Shown piece after piece: positions 8,508-17,193 of a stretch of DNA of 64,000 nt. Numbering within the stretch: position 1 is the first letter of the stretch; each line of letters opens with the position of its first letter. The position numbers were made by a program, and so were the translations under genes. The notes under the pieces were generated by a model. That model was given only the letters and a program-made list of their open reading frames with translations. It ran no database searches and was not told where the DNA came from. The stretch covers positions 620,001 through 684,000 of the forward strand of contig OX638352.1 of NCBI GenBank assembly GCA_951813545.1. Direction: 5' to 3'. The stretch is from an uncultured Poribacteria bacterium. GTDB lineage: Bacteria; Poribacteria; WGA-4E; WGA-3G.

Positions 8508-9392
8508 ATGAATGAAATCATTCAAAATCTAAAAAAAATTGAAGAGTGGGTCGATTTCAGTTCACCGCCGCCGGATTTTGATACGAATACGGAATTTATG
8601 AAATTCACTGTTGAAATTATGAACCGATGCTTGTACCTGCTCAAAACGGGAGCAGCTTCGGCACCAGATGCAGAAACGGCTAACAAAGGGTATGCCAAAA
8701 ACGAGGCAATAATTGTAGGACACATGGTGCGGATCACAAAACTATACGAAGGGGTTCTAACGCATATTTGTAGTCATCAGCAAGAATTAGCACATATTTT
8801 TTTTCGCCTCATATTTGAGACTGCAATAAGAATGGAGTACCTCATTACATCAGAATCCCCGAAAAAATCCTTTCAAAGTTTTATTTTAACTTCCTACAGA
8901 CCTGAAAAGGAAATGCTTCAGGACTTAGAAAATAATGCTAAACAAAAGCCACTAATTCCGATTCAAAAAAGGATGAGAAAGAGTATTATATCCTGGCTTA
9001 GAGGGGATGGAATCAACCAAAAGGAATTGTTGGAAAATAAAAATTGGAATCTTGACGGTAAAAATTTTCGAGAGATTATGAAGACATTCAACCTAGATTC
9101 TATGTATCCCTATGGATTCGGAATTGCGAGTCATTGTGTTCACGGTGATTGGCTTGATATTGCATATTATCATCTTAAACAAGATGGACGATATTACACG
9201 CCTGACTTGTTTTTTACCGAACCGGACCCGAGAACTGCATGTCCGATAACCCATGCGTGTCTTGACAGTCTTTTGAAATATCTGAAATGGAACAAGTCAG
9301 ATCCTGATGGGTTAATAACCCCCGTGGTTGTGAAACTACGCGACCTTAATCTTGCTCTTGATGCTGCACATGAAAGTACCCTTGACGAATAG
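8508..9392 (+). CDS. DUF5677-like helical protein
   Basis: A 294-residue, largely helical protein. Segments resembling DUF5677 are HIFFRLIFETAIRMEYLI (helical core with Arg and Glu) and SHCVHGDWLDI (conserved His-Gly). No membrane segment or signal is present. The start is uncertain: the ATG at 8508 gives a clean N-terminus, while in-frame ATGs at 8469 and 8496 lack better ribosome-binding sites. DUF5677 proteins are often scattered in defence-rich regions, but no function is established. It stands alone between two small-gene units. Confidence 0.55.
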   Translation: MNEIIQNLKKIEEWVDFSSPPPDFDTNTEFMKFTVEIMNRCLYLLKTGAASAPDAETANKGYAKNEAIIVGHMVRITKLYEGVLTHICSHQQELAHIFFRLIFETAIRMEYLITSESPKKSFQSFILTSYRPEKEMLQDLENNAKQKPLIPIQKRMRKSIISWLRGDGINQKELLENKNWNLDGKNFREIMKTFNLDSMYPYGFGIASHCVHGDWLDIAYYHLKQDGRYYTPDLFFTEPDPRTACPITHACLDSLLKYLKWNKSDPDGLITPVVVKLRDLNLALDAAHESTLDE

Positions 9393-9430
9393 CCCATGTT
9401 TAGCATGTATACTAAACTTAAGCACTTCAA

Positions 9431-9658
9431 ATGATGAATATTGAAGAATCCGTCTTATTAGCAATCATCCAAGAAAACTCGCAATTGCCGGAAAAAGAAC
9501 AGCAGCGATATCAACAGTTATGGCGTAAGTGTGAAGATGAAACTCTAAGCAAAGACGAACTAACAGAATATCAGGCATTGCTGAGTCGATTAGAAGCAAG
9601 GAACCCAAAGCGCATCGAAGCACTCATTGCCTTGGCTCAGAGCAGAGGAAAACGTTAG
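9431..9658 (+). CDS. Small charged helical protein, unknown
   Basis: Seventy-five residues, mostly Glu, Lys, Gln and Leu, predicted to be entirely helical with coiled-coil character (KEQQRYQQLWRKCEDETLS). Such short proteins frequently accompany PIN or RelE-type toxins, but none follows here; the next 80 bases contain no gene. A hairpin AGCATGTATACT-like sequence separates it from the upstream gene. The start may be the first or second of two adjacent ATGs. Confidence 0.45.
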   Translation: MMNIEESVLLAIIQENSQLPEKEQQRYQQLWRKCEDETLSKDELTEYQALLSRLEARNPKRIEALIALAQSRGKR

Positions 9659-9736
9659 GTGAAATTACTGCTGAATTAGACTTATCCGAAAAAAATAATA
9701 CTTTCATACACCTACACAAAAAACAAGGAAAAGATC

Positions 9737-10765
9737 ATGAAAAACTACACATTCATCCTCATACTACTACTTGCCACCACCGCCTGCGCGACCGCCGCAG
9801 ATTATAGTGACGACGCAATCCGAACCTTACTACCTTTCGATGCTATCCCTGCCATCACCGACCCACAATTTGTGTCAGCAAGTGAAGCAAAATTAGATGC
9901 AGATGCACCTGTCATCGGTGTAACCTTCAATGACGAAAGCCACGCCTATTCGCTCTATCTGCTAAATGGACACGAGATTGTCAACGATATTGTGGGTGGA
10001 CAGAAAATCGCCACGACGTGGTGACCGCTCTGCAAAACGGCTATCGTGTATAGTCGAGAACTTGACGGTAAAACCTATACTTTTGGGGTGAGCGGCAAGT
10101 TATGGCGAGACGCGCTGTTGATGTATGACCATCAGACCCGTTCTCTCTGGTCGCATATCACTGGAGAGGCGATACAAGGACCACTCAAAGGCAAGAAACT
10201 AAAGTCACTCGCCTCCATGCCACAGATCGCATGGAAAACATGGCGATTCAACTATCCAGAGACACGGGTATTGTCTGTGCCTACCAAGGGTGGAATGCAA
10301 GAGAGTAGAAGCCAAGATGTCTATGCGGACTACCACGCCAGTCAGCGTGCTGGTGTGAGCGGAATGGAATACACCGATGACAGATTGCCGAATAAATCCC
10401 TCGTGATTGGCGTTCAGGTCCCAGCGAAGGATGGCACTACACAGTTTCGTGCCTATCCGTTGACACACTTTACAGAAACCGCTGTCATCAACGATACCCT
10501 TGGCGAGGTGCCGCTGCTCATTTTTCACGACAAAGCGTCGTTCGCAACGGCAGTCTTTACGCGGAACGTGGCAGAGGAAGTCCGAACCTTTAGCCCAAAA
10601 GATAGACACTTTGTAGAAGACGACACCGGAACACGCTGGAATCTCATTACAGGAGAGGCGACATCCGGTAAAGAGAACGGGACGCGTTTGGAACGGCTGC
10701 CGGCTGTCAATATCTATTGGTTCGCGTGGGCACGCTACTATCCCGAAACCTCTATCTACCATTAA
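9737..10765 (+). CDS. DUF3179 protein with in-frame UGA, probable selenoprotein
   Basis: A single 342-codon frame containing one UGA at 10022-10024 (codon 96). Upstream: signal peptide (MKNYTFILILLLATTACATA), then ITDPQFVSASEA and NGHEIVNDIVGG. Downstream the frame continues without a break as PLCKTAIVYSRELDGK. In DUF3179 proteins this site reads TWCPLC, so UGA replaces exactly the first Cys of a CxxC. Selenocysteine there would give U-x-x-C, a common redox selenoprotein motif. A hairpin 14 bases downstream fits bacterial SECIS spacing. The rest carries a second, related half (DDTGTRWNLITGEA). Alternative: a TGC-to-TGA nonsense mutation in a pseudogene, but the intact downstream frame argues against decay. 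Likely exported. Confidence 0.75.
10022..10056 (+). promoter_or_regulatory. Candidate bacterial SECIS hairpin
   Basis: Directly after the in-frame UGA. CGGCTAT (10038-10044) pairs with ATAGTCG (10050-10056), giving seven pairs including one G-U, with the five-base loop CGTGT. The loop begins 20 bases after the UGA and has G in its second position. Published rules for bacterial SECIS elements (loop 16-37 bases from UGA, G among the first two loop bases) are met. Folding was done by eye. Confidence 0.55.
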
Positions 10766-10795
10766 CAATAAGACTTACGCATCAAGCATCTGTTC

Positions 10796-10817
10796 GCCGA
10801 GGTCCCTGTGCCTCGGC
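10796..10817 (+). terminator. Possible terminator after the DUF3179 gene
   Basis: GCCGAGG (10796-10802) pairs with CCTCGGC (10811-10817) around an 8-base loop, followed by a pyrimidine-rich stretch (CTCTCTTTTCTC) rather than a clean T run. It lies between convergent genes and could serve both. Confidence 0.45.
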
Positions 10818-10886
10818 ATCCTCTCTTTTCTCAGTTCAGTTTTGCTTTCTTTCCAAATGGCAGTCGTGTTCGTCTCAAACCAACTA

Positions 10887-11651
10887 TCAATCGTCCAATT
10901 CGACGATTTCGCCTGTCATATTCCGATGCATTGTTGGGCGAATGACCAACTCCGGGATGTTGCTCCGCTGGTGCAGCGTCGCGATAAGAAGAATCGCCGC
11001 TGAGGTTTCATCAACGTCTACCATCGTCGCGCGGGCATCAGCATCCGGTGGAATTGGACGTTTGTCCAGAATCGGCGTTGCCACCTCACCCGGAACCACG
11101 ACACTTGCCCGAATACCCGTGTTTCTTAAATCGGCGTTGAGAAACTCGGTGAAGTTGATAACCGCTGCCTTCGCCGCACCATAGGCGAAACCGCTAAATG
11201 GACCCGGCGTGACCGCCGCGAGCGACGAGATATTGATAATCGTCCCCGATCTCGCTTCCAGCATTGCCGGCACAACCGCCCGCGTACAGAAAAACGTGCC
11301 AATCAGATTAGAATCAATAACCGCTCGCATCTCTTCAGGGGACGTATTGAGAAGTCTCCGATTGTGTGAACTGTGTCCAGCATTGTTCACAAGCACATCA
11401 ATCCGCCCGAACGTGTCAAGCACATCGGCAGCCATCTGTTCGACGGCATCGTAGTCAGCCACATCAAGCGCGTAACTCGCTGCTTTCCCACCCGCTGCTT
11501 CAACTTCGGCTTTAACGGATGCCAATTTCGATTCTGTTCTACCGATAACGACAACCGTCGCACCTTCTTGTGCCATTGCGAGGGCAGCACCGCGGCCAAT
11601 ACCGCTGCCACCACCTGTGATGATACAAACCTGTCCTTCTAAACGCATCAT
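10887..11651 (-). CDS. Short-chain dehydrogenase/reductase
   Basis: A 254-residue Rossmann-fold NAD(P)-dependent oxidoreductase. TGGGSGIG (residues 12-19) is the dinucleotide-binding motif, NNAG the structural motif, INISS holds the catalytic Ser, and YGAAK supplies Tyr and Lys. The C-terminal part (PELVIRPTMHRN) is typical of the classical SDR family with tetrameric contacts. Its start overlaps the stop of the upstream PhyH gene by four bases (ATGA), so the two are translationally coupled. A dioxygenase followed by a dehydrogenase suggests hydroxylation then oxidation of one substrate (inference). Confidence 0.9.
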   Translation of the reverse strand: MMRLEGQVCIITGGGSGIGRGAALAMAQEGATVVVIGRTESKLASVKAEVEAAGGKAASYALDVADYDAVEQMAADVLDTFGRIDVLVNNAGHSSHNRRLLNTSPEEMRAVIDSNLIGTFFCTRAVVPAMLEARSGTIINISSLAAVTPGPFSGFAYGAAKAAVINFTEFLNADLRNTGIRASVVVPGEVATPILDKRPIPPDADARATMVDVDETSAAILLIATLHQRSNIPELVIRPTMHRNMTGEIVELDD

Positions 11652-12481
11652 TCACCTCCATTAGGTAAAACGGGTTTCACAGCCGCCTTTACCTCTTTTG
11701 ATAGCGATTCCAGTTCATATTGTGCATCCGAGATTTTATCGCGATGCTCGTCAAAAGGGTATCCGCCCTTTCCAGTCTCATTGAAATAAGCACTTAATTG
11801 GTAGCGTTGAAAGATATTCATGCGCGGGTAATCCTCTGTCCACGGACTCGCATCGTGGAGCAGATTCGTCGAGAAGATCGCCACATCACCCGCCACCATC
11901 GGTAGCGTAATTGAGGTAGGCGGATCGTGCTTCACCGGTAGGTCCGGGGGTGTCTGAAACAGAGATTTATGACTACCCGGAACGAGACAAAAGCCGGTCC
12001 CGGGAGGCACGTCTACGAGTGCGACCCACGTCGCAATGTGGCTACAATAGATATGTCCAGCGGCAGCCTGATAATCGTTGTGTGGATTGCGGAACCCCAG
12101 TGGAAATTTAAACCCGCTATCATCACGATGAAAATGTTGCGGAGCATCGTGTTTGGTCATCATCGTGAAATTGCAGTGAAATAGACGTGGGGCGTTCATT
12201 GTCAAGCCCGCCACAACCCGCATAATGTCGGGATTCATCGCGAGGTCTTCAAAGAGACGATGTCCATATTGGATATGCCCGATGTGTGTTTTGCAAGGCT
12301 CCTGTCGCCCACGGTCAAGCGGCGGTGGGATGTCGGTTTCATCAATCGTCAACCAATGCCGAAGCACCTTTAGCATCTCCTCAATCTCGTCCTTCTGGAT
12401 AACGTTCCGTAAAACGAGAAATCCGTGTAAGTCGAAGTACCACTTCTCCTCTTCCGTCAATGTGGAGTGGATGGTATGCAT
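11648..12481 (-). CDS. Phytanoyl-CoA dioxygenase (PhyH) family protein
   Basis: A 277-residue Fe(II)/2-oxoglutarate dioxygenase with an intact facial triad: H118 and D120 in FHRDD, and H209 in NLLHDASPW. R220 is placed to bind 2-oxoglutarate. YFDLHGFLVLRNVIQKDEI is the family N-terminus. Of the three PhyH genes here this is the only one with a canonical HxD. It is the first gene of a two-gene operon with the SDR. The C-terminal 40 residues are charged and helical. Start at 12481; AGAAAGAAAATT upstream is a weak ribosome-binding site. Substrate unknown. Confidence 0.85.
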   Translation of the reverse strand: MHTIHSTLTEEEKWYFDLHGFLVLRNVIQKDEIEEMLKVLRHWLTIDETDIPPPLDRGRQEPCKTHIGHIQYGHRLFEDLAMNPDIMRVVAGLTMNAPRLFHCNFTMMTKHDAPQHFHRDDSGFKFPLGFRNPHNDYQAAAGHIYCSHIATWVALVDVPPGTGFCLVPGSHKSLFQTPPDLPVKHDPPTSITLPMVAGDVAIFSTNLLHDASPWTEDYPRMNIFQRYQLSAYFNETGKGGYPFDEHRDKISDAQYELESLSKEVKAAVKPVLPNGGE

Positions 12482-13333
12482 TAATTTTCTTTCTCCGCAG
12501 TTCCTAAATGTGTTGAGAATACAGATTAGCAGAATCCCGCAAAATTTTCAAGCCTTCTTCCGAAGAGATAGAAAACCGAAAACTGAATGACGCTGACCCG
12601 GTCCAAATCTCGCTTTAAACTAATACCATTTCTATTCGGATGGTTTTTCCTTATCAGTCGCCTGATGGTGAAAAAACAGATACCACAGAAAACAACAGGA
12701 TTTTCGGTTCTCTCAAAATTGACCGAAAACCTAAGCTGCCAAAGGTCTAAGAAGCGATTTTGAAAAATTTCAAAGCAGTCAAATTTCTGTGGTAAATGCG
12801 AGAGGTAATCGCGTCCGTCAAGGTGATAAAAGTCGAAGGCGTTAGCAACTTTGAAAGACAAATCAGACTAAGATGTGAATTGTAGATATACTATATGTTA
12901 ACTATCACAATGCGCATAGATATGAAAGTTATTCAATTAGATATTATATAATATCCTGAAAGTTAATATAACCAATCACTTCCCACCTTTTTCCAAGGCA
13001 ATATCCTCACTTTATGAAACCCTTTTTGACTCTAAAACTTACCCCAAATATGTCTTATTTCTGCTTTCCAAGGCACCTCAAATTCTTGCCTTTGAGGCAA
13101 GAATTGCCTTTCCTTACATTTCTGTTGGAGTTAGGTACTACCTACGTTTATCCCCTATTTACCAATTTCTGCCTCGCAAATCTAGGGCAATTTAGGGCAA
13201 GAATTTGCTTCGCACATAGCAACAGATAATTCTGTGTATTAACGACTTTTTTTCAAACATAAGAGGCACTTCATAACGGCAAAACGCGCTTTTATATTTT
13301 TCTTCGTCCTGCTGTTCAATGATTTCAAAAAAC
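12482..13333. other. AT-rich intergenic region with a strong hairpin, no convincing gene
   Basis: About 850 bases between divergent genes. A minus-strand open frame of 111 codons (12526-12861) lacks a ribosome-binding site and family resemblance, so it is not called. At 13081-13105 AATTCTTGCC and GGCAAGAATT form a perfect 10-bp stem with a 5-base loop. Nearby are repeated fragments such as CCAAGGCA and GGGCAATTTAGGGCAAGAATT. The region may be a graveyard of small mobile repeats. Confidence 0.5.
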
Positions 13334-13361
13334 TTGACAAAAATCCGAAAACACCTATAAT
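13334..13361 (+). promoter_or_regulatory. Sigma-70-type promoter for the aldolase operon
   Basis: TTGACA at 13334-13339 and TATAAT at 13356-13361 with a 16-base spacer. A second TATAAT lies at 13368-13373. The ATG of the aldolase gene is 41 bases downstream of the first -10 box. Confidence 0.65.
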
Positions 13362-13401
13362 AGATATTATAATCTGGTTGAACCCCAAGGAGGTCATCCC
13401 A

Positions 13402-14064
13402 ATGTCCTTAAAACAACGCATCCACAATAAAGAAGCGATTAAGATCGCCGGTGTTCCCTTCGGCTGCACCCGCGACGAGATGGAAGCTGCCCTCAGCCAA
13501 GACGACTACGATTTAATTGGAACCGACCACCAGCATGGACCGGCGAACGAAGATACACTCGTCGAATATTGCAAGATGGCAAACGAATTCGGTATCGGTG
13601 TGCAACTCCGCATCAAACACACCCGAAACGCTTACCTGATAGGCAACCTGTTGGACTTAGGTCCCCTTGCCATTGTCGTGCCACAAGTTGAGAAGATCGA
13701 AACGGTAGATGAGGCAATTGACGCGTTCTACTACCCACAGATGGGAAAACGGAGTTGGGGTCCCAGCAGTGGGTACGGTATCGACCGTGGCATGGACCGT
13801 CTCGAATACGCCGAGTGGTGGAACAACACCGGCATTCTCATCTTACAGATTGAATCTGTTGATGCCGTCATCAACGTCCGTAAATTAGCAAAATCAGGCG
13901 TGGATATGGTGACCTTCGGTGAAAACGATCTGAATTTTAGCATAGAGTCATATCCGAGCGCGCCTTTCAAAAACCTTCAAGAATGTATTGCACATGTAGA
14001 AGTTCAGTTGGCGGACACCCACGTCAAAGTAGGTGCCGGAGCCTCACCATCGGGGCACCTATAA
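13402..14064 (+). CDS. HpcH/HpaI-family aldolase
   Basis: A 220-residue class II, metal-dependent aldolase-like protein that would cleave or form hydroxy-keto acids with pyruvate or similar. Family features include YDLIGTDHQHGP (normally the DxEH/DHQH strand with the catalytic His), PLAIVVPQVEKIETVDEA (PMVETAEEA-like) and LILQIESVDAVINV (metal-binding Glu). It is somewhat shorter than the usual 250 residues. The start at 13402 is fixed by AAGGAGGT eight bases upstream. It heads an operon with the Gfo/Idh gene 24 bases downstream. Confidence 0.8.
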   Translation: MSLKQRIHNKEAIKIAGVPFGCTRDEMEAALSQDDYDLIGTDHQHGPANEDTLVEYCKMANEFGIGVQLRIKHTRNAYLIGNLLDLGPLAIVVPQVEKIETVDEAIDAFYYPQMGKRSWGPSSGYGIDRGMDRLEYAEWWNNTGILILQIESVDAVINVRKLAKSGVDMVTFGENDLNFSIESYPSAPFKNLQECIAHVEVQLADTHVKVGAGASPSGHL

Positions 14065-14088
14065 AACCGGAACTTAAGGAGCATCACA

Positions 14089-15333
14089 ATGGCAAAACGG
14101 ATTAAAATCGGGCTTATCGGGTGTGGCATGATATCCGGTTCACATGTCAATGGGTATCTCGCACATCCGCAGCACGCCGAAATTGTTGCCGTCTGCGACA
14201 CAGTGGAAGCGAATGCAAAGCGTCGACACGCAGAAGTCCTGTCAGGGGCAGCATCGCGTGCGGAAACCGCAAAAACTGACGCGGAAAAGGCGGAAACCGC
14301 AGAAGCACGCGAACAACTGAAAACTAATGCTGCGCTTTGGGCGGAATATGCGGACAACGGTGTCAAAATCTTTAGCGACTACAACGAAATGCTGAAGGAA
14401 TGCGATTTAGACGCGGTCAGCCTTGCCACACCGCCGTTTGTTCACGAACCTGCCACAGTCGCAGCCGCAAAATTGGGGAAACATGTCTTCTGCGAAAAAC
14501 CGATGGCACGCACAGCAACAGAGGCGAAAAATATGCGTGATGCATGCGACGCGGCTGGTGTTAAACTCGCATACCAGAGCGGTGGCACATGCCTCGATCC
14601 GACAAGTTACGCTATTCGGGACTACGTAACCTCTGGAAAACTCGGCGATGTCTATTACGGCAGACTCACCAGTTATCGCGTTCGCGGCAGACCGAATGTA
14701 GATATGTTCGGCTTCGGTAGGTGGTTCCTCAATTCGGTTTATAGCGGCGGCGGCACTATATATGACACAGGTGTCTATGAAATCAACCGTTCCATCTATC
14801 TGCTCGGTTCTCCGCAACCCGCCACCATCAGTGGTATCGCCTATCGTGGAATGTCACCGGAATACACAGGTGAAGAGATTAACGACGTTGAGGAACACGC
14901 ATCCGTGTTTGTTCGGTTTACAAACGGGATGTCGTTTACTTATGAAAACGGCTGGTCAAGCAATATGGCGGGACAACCACAAGGCATCTTCATCTTCGGT
15001 TCTAAAGGGTCGTTTAGTAACGACAAACTCTTCGTTGAAAAGGGAGAGTGGGATACTGATGAACAGGGTAATCGTCGACGCTATCGCGAAAATCTCGTCG
15101 AAACGCCGTTGGAACTTCCAGATATGTCTTTCCCCGACAAATTCCGTGACTTTCTTAACGCCTGTAATAGCGACACACAACCTGTCAGCAATGGGGATAT
15201 TGGTTTGAAGACTACAGAGATCATGAGTGGCGCGCTTCTGTCAGCGAAACTCGGTCGTGAAATTAGCATAGAAGAGCTTTATGAAATAGAAGCACTCCGC
15301 GCTGAACCGATACCGGGTTGGCACATTCCATAA
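14089..15333 (+). CDS. Gfo/Idh/MocA-family oxidoreductase
   Basis: A 414-residue sugar or inositol dehydrogenase-like protein. The N-terminus KIGLIGCGMISGSHVNGYLAH is the NAD(P)-binding Rossmann motif. CEKPMARTATEA holds the conserved EKP lysine, and TIYDTGVYEINRSIYLLG is the DxGxH-like helix where His is replaced by Tyr-Glu. An Ala/Glu/Lys-rich helical insertion (about residues 46-80) is unusual for the family. GGAGCATCACA upstream supports the ATG. Neighbouring genes suggest breakdown of a sugar-like compound. Confidence 0.9.
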   Translation: MAKRIKIGLIGCGMISGSHVNGYLAHPQHAEIVAVCDTVEANAKRRHAEVLSGAASRAETAKTDAEKAETAEAREQLKTNAALWAEYADNGVKIFSDYNEMLKECDLDAVSLATPPFVHEPATVAAAKLGKHVFCEKPMARTATEAKNMRDACDAAGVKLAYQSGGTCLDPTSYAIRDYVTSGKLGDVYYGRLTSYRVRGRPNVDMFGFGRWFLNSVYSGGGTIYDTGVYEINRSIYLLGSPQPATISGIAYRGMSPEYTGEEINDVEEHASVFVRFTNGMSFTYENGWSSNMAGQPQGIFIFGSKGSFSNDKLFVEKGEWDTDEQGNRRRYRENLVETPLELPDMSFPDKFRDFLNACNSDTQPVSNGDIGLKTTEIMSGALLSAKLGREISIEELYEIEALRAEPIPGWHIP

Positions 15334-15454
15334 TGGAACACTCAATGAATTTAAGGTTGACAAATAGCACCTAATCGGGTATCCTTTTAAAGGGTCGCTG
15401 GATGTGCGGAAACATATACACGTCAAAGAAAGAACATGAAACGGAGGATTAGAT

Positions 15455-16309
15455 TTGAAAGGTTTTGAGTTTTTTGAACCTACTACGCTTGCAGAAGCAT
15501 CTCGTCTGTTCGCAGAGGAGCACGCGCAGCTCCTCGCTGGTGGGACAGACCTCGTTATCGGCATGAAGGCACTCGCCGAAACACCACAGTCTGTGATCAG
15601 CCTACAGAACATTCCTGGGTTGGCAGGTATCACGAGCGATGCCGACAACGGTATCAGCATTGGTGCGATGACGAAGGTGCGGGAAGTTGAACTATCCGTG
15701 GATATTCAGCAACACCATACCGCATTGGCGGAAGGTGCCTCAGAAATCGGCTCTATACAAATTCGCAATCTTGCAACTATCGGTGGAAACATCGCGCACG
15801 CCTCCCCGGCAGCAGACACGGTCGCTGGATTGCTTGTCGCTGACGCACAAGTTGACATCGCAAGTGCTGATGGCGAACGGACTGTGTCAATTGACGAACT
15901 TTTCACGGGGCCCGGTCAGACTGTTTTAGTACCCGGCGAGATTATCACACGCTTTCGCTTACCCAACCCCGCATCCGGTTCCCACTATATTAAGCACAAA
16001 ATCCGTGAAGTCATGGATTTGGCATTCATCGGCGTAGCCGCCGCTGTCAATTTGGATAACGCGACAATTACAGATGCCCGAATCGGGCTTGCCGCTGTTG
16101 CTCCTACGCCGATTCGCGCAACCGAGGCAGAGAATCTCCTAAAAGGGAACGAACCTACAGCAGAACTTCTGGAACAAGTCGGTGAAGCAGCGGCAGCCGC
16201 ATCCAGTCCTATATCCGATCTACGATGCTCCGCTGAACATCGCAAGGAAATGGTCGATGTCCTTACAAGACGAACCGTCCAGCAAGCTTTAGGAAGAGCA
16301 AGCGGATAA
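15455..16309 (+). CDS. FAD-binding subunit of a molybdenum hydroxylase (CoxM-like)
   Basis: A 284-residue medium subunit of the xanthine dehydrogenase/CO dehydrogenase family. LLAGGTDLVIGMK and TIGGNIAHASPAAD are the two FAD-binding loops, and the C-terminal third is the CO-dehydrogenase flavoprotein C-terminal domain. It passes electrons from the 2Fe-2S subunit to an acceptor. The start is a TTG at 15455, chosen because GGAGG lies 8 bases upstream and the residues that follow (KGFEFFEPTTLAEA) are the family N-terminus. First of three subunits in the order FAD, 2Fe-2S, Mo. Confidence 0.9.
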   Translation: MKGFEFFEPTTLAEASRLFAEEHAQLLAGGTDLVIGMKALAETPQSVISLQNIPGLAGITSDADNGISIGAMTKVREVELSVDIQQHHTALAEGASEIGSIQIRNLATIGGNIAHASPAADTVAGLLVADAQVDIASADGERTVSIDELFTGPGQTVLVPGEIITRFRLPNPASGSHYIKHKIREVMDLAFIGVAAAVNLDNATITDARIGLAAVAPTPIRATEAENLLKGNEPTAELLEQVGEAAAAASSPISDLRCSAEHRKEMVDVLTRRTVQQALGRASG

Positions 16310-16381
16310 AAAAAGCATTCATATCTGACGCGAGGACTGACGCTCACGCCTCGCATCGTCCAATGAGTCAAGGAGAAAAAT

Positions 16382-16861
16382 ATGGCAAAACACCCTGTCA
16401 CTCTAACAGTTAATGGGGATGAACACGATTTACTTATTGAACCGCGCAAAACTTTACTTGCTGTGCTTCGTGATACAATCGGTTTGACAGGGACCAAAGA
16501 GGGGTGTAGCACAGGCGATTGCGGTGCTTGCACTGTTATTGTTGATGGCAATGCTGTCACGTCCTGTATGGTCCTTGGTGTCACCGCGTCTGGCAAAGAA
16601 ATCACGACCATTGAAGGTCTCGCCAGCGACGGTGAACTTCATCCCGTTCAACAAGCATTTATTAACACAGGCGGTTATCAATGCGGTTTCTGTACCCCCG
16701 GTTTTATCATGGCATCAAAGGCACTCTTAGATGAGGACCCCAATCGGAGCGAAGAGGAATTCAGACATGCGCTCGGTGGGAACATATGCCGTTGTACCGG
16801 ATATACAAAAATTCTTGAAGCAATTTTGCAAGCAGCGGCGGAGATCCGCGAAACTACTTAG
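16382..16861 (+). CDS. 2Fe-2S subunit of a molybdenum hydroxylase (CoxS-like)
   Basis: A 159-residue small subunit with two iron-sulfur clusters. The plant-type cluster uses GCSTGDCGACTV and the later CM of VTSCM. The second, helical-domain cluster uses CGFCTPG and CRCTGY. It relays electrons from the molybdenum site to FAD. GGAGAAAAAT precedes the ATG. It is 72 bases downstream of the FAD subunit and separated from the Mo subunit by a small zinc-ribbon gene. Confidence 0.95.
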   Translation: MAKHPVTLTVNGDEHDLLIEPRKTLLAVLRDTIGLTGTKEGCSTGDCGACTVIVDGNAVTSCMVLGVTASGKEITTIEGLASDGELHPVQQAFINTGGYQCGFCTPGFIMASKALLDEDPNRSEEEFRHALGGNICRCTGYTKILEAILQAAAEIRETT

Positions 16862-16918
16862 TGAACCTCGGTTAAAAAATCGAGGCTACAAACTTATTAT
16901 TTTTCAAGAGGAGAAAAA

Positions 16919-17149
16919 ATGGCAAAGACCCATCGTGGAACAGGCATAAGACACCTCTATGTTGACCCAAACGGGAACGTCCACCAAGGTGAATATAACA
17001 ATGGTCGTGGAACCTGCCCCGTTTGTGAACGTACTGGTGTGAAAGTGCTCTATGAACGAGAAGTTGGTGAGGATACCGTAAAAGTCTGTAAAAGATGCAA
17101 TACTGCTATCGGACGTGGTAAACTCCATCACCTTGTTAAAAGTGCATAG
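16919..17149 (+). CDS. Small zinc-ribbon protein inside the molybdenum hydroxylase operon
   Basis: Seventy-six residues with two CxxC knuckles (CPVC at about 36-39 and CKRC at about 57-60) separated by a basic beta stretch (VKVLYEREVGEDTVKV), which is a zinc ribbon. The N-terminus (MAKTHRGTGIRHLYV) resembles small conserved proteins seen in other phyla, but I know no function. AGGAGAAAAA supports the ATG. It lies 57 bases after the 2Fe-2S subunit and 44 bases before the Mo subunit, both on the same strand, so it is probably co-transcribed. It is not a usual member of this operon. Confidence 0.7.
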   Translation: MAKTHRGTGIRHLYVDPNGNVHQGEYNNGRGTCPVCERTGVKVLYEREVGEDTVKVCKRCNTAIGRGKLHHLVKSA

Positions 17150-17193
17150 TAAGGAATTTATTTGCGTAAAAATCATTAGGAAAGGAGAATGAG

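Noticed and set aside
10770..10790. AAGACTTACGCATCAAGC as a remnant end of the IS701-like element
   Set aside because: Only ten or so bases match and there is no partner end or duplication; it could be a decayed end but cannot be supported.
12526..12861. Minus-strand open frame of 111 codons
   Set aside because: No ribosome-binding site, no family resemblance and AT-rich composition; not supported as a gene.
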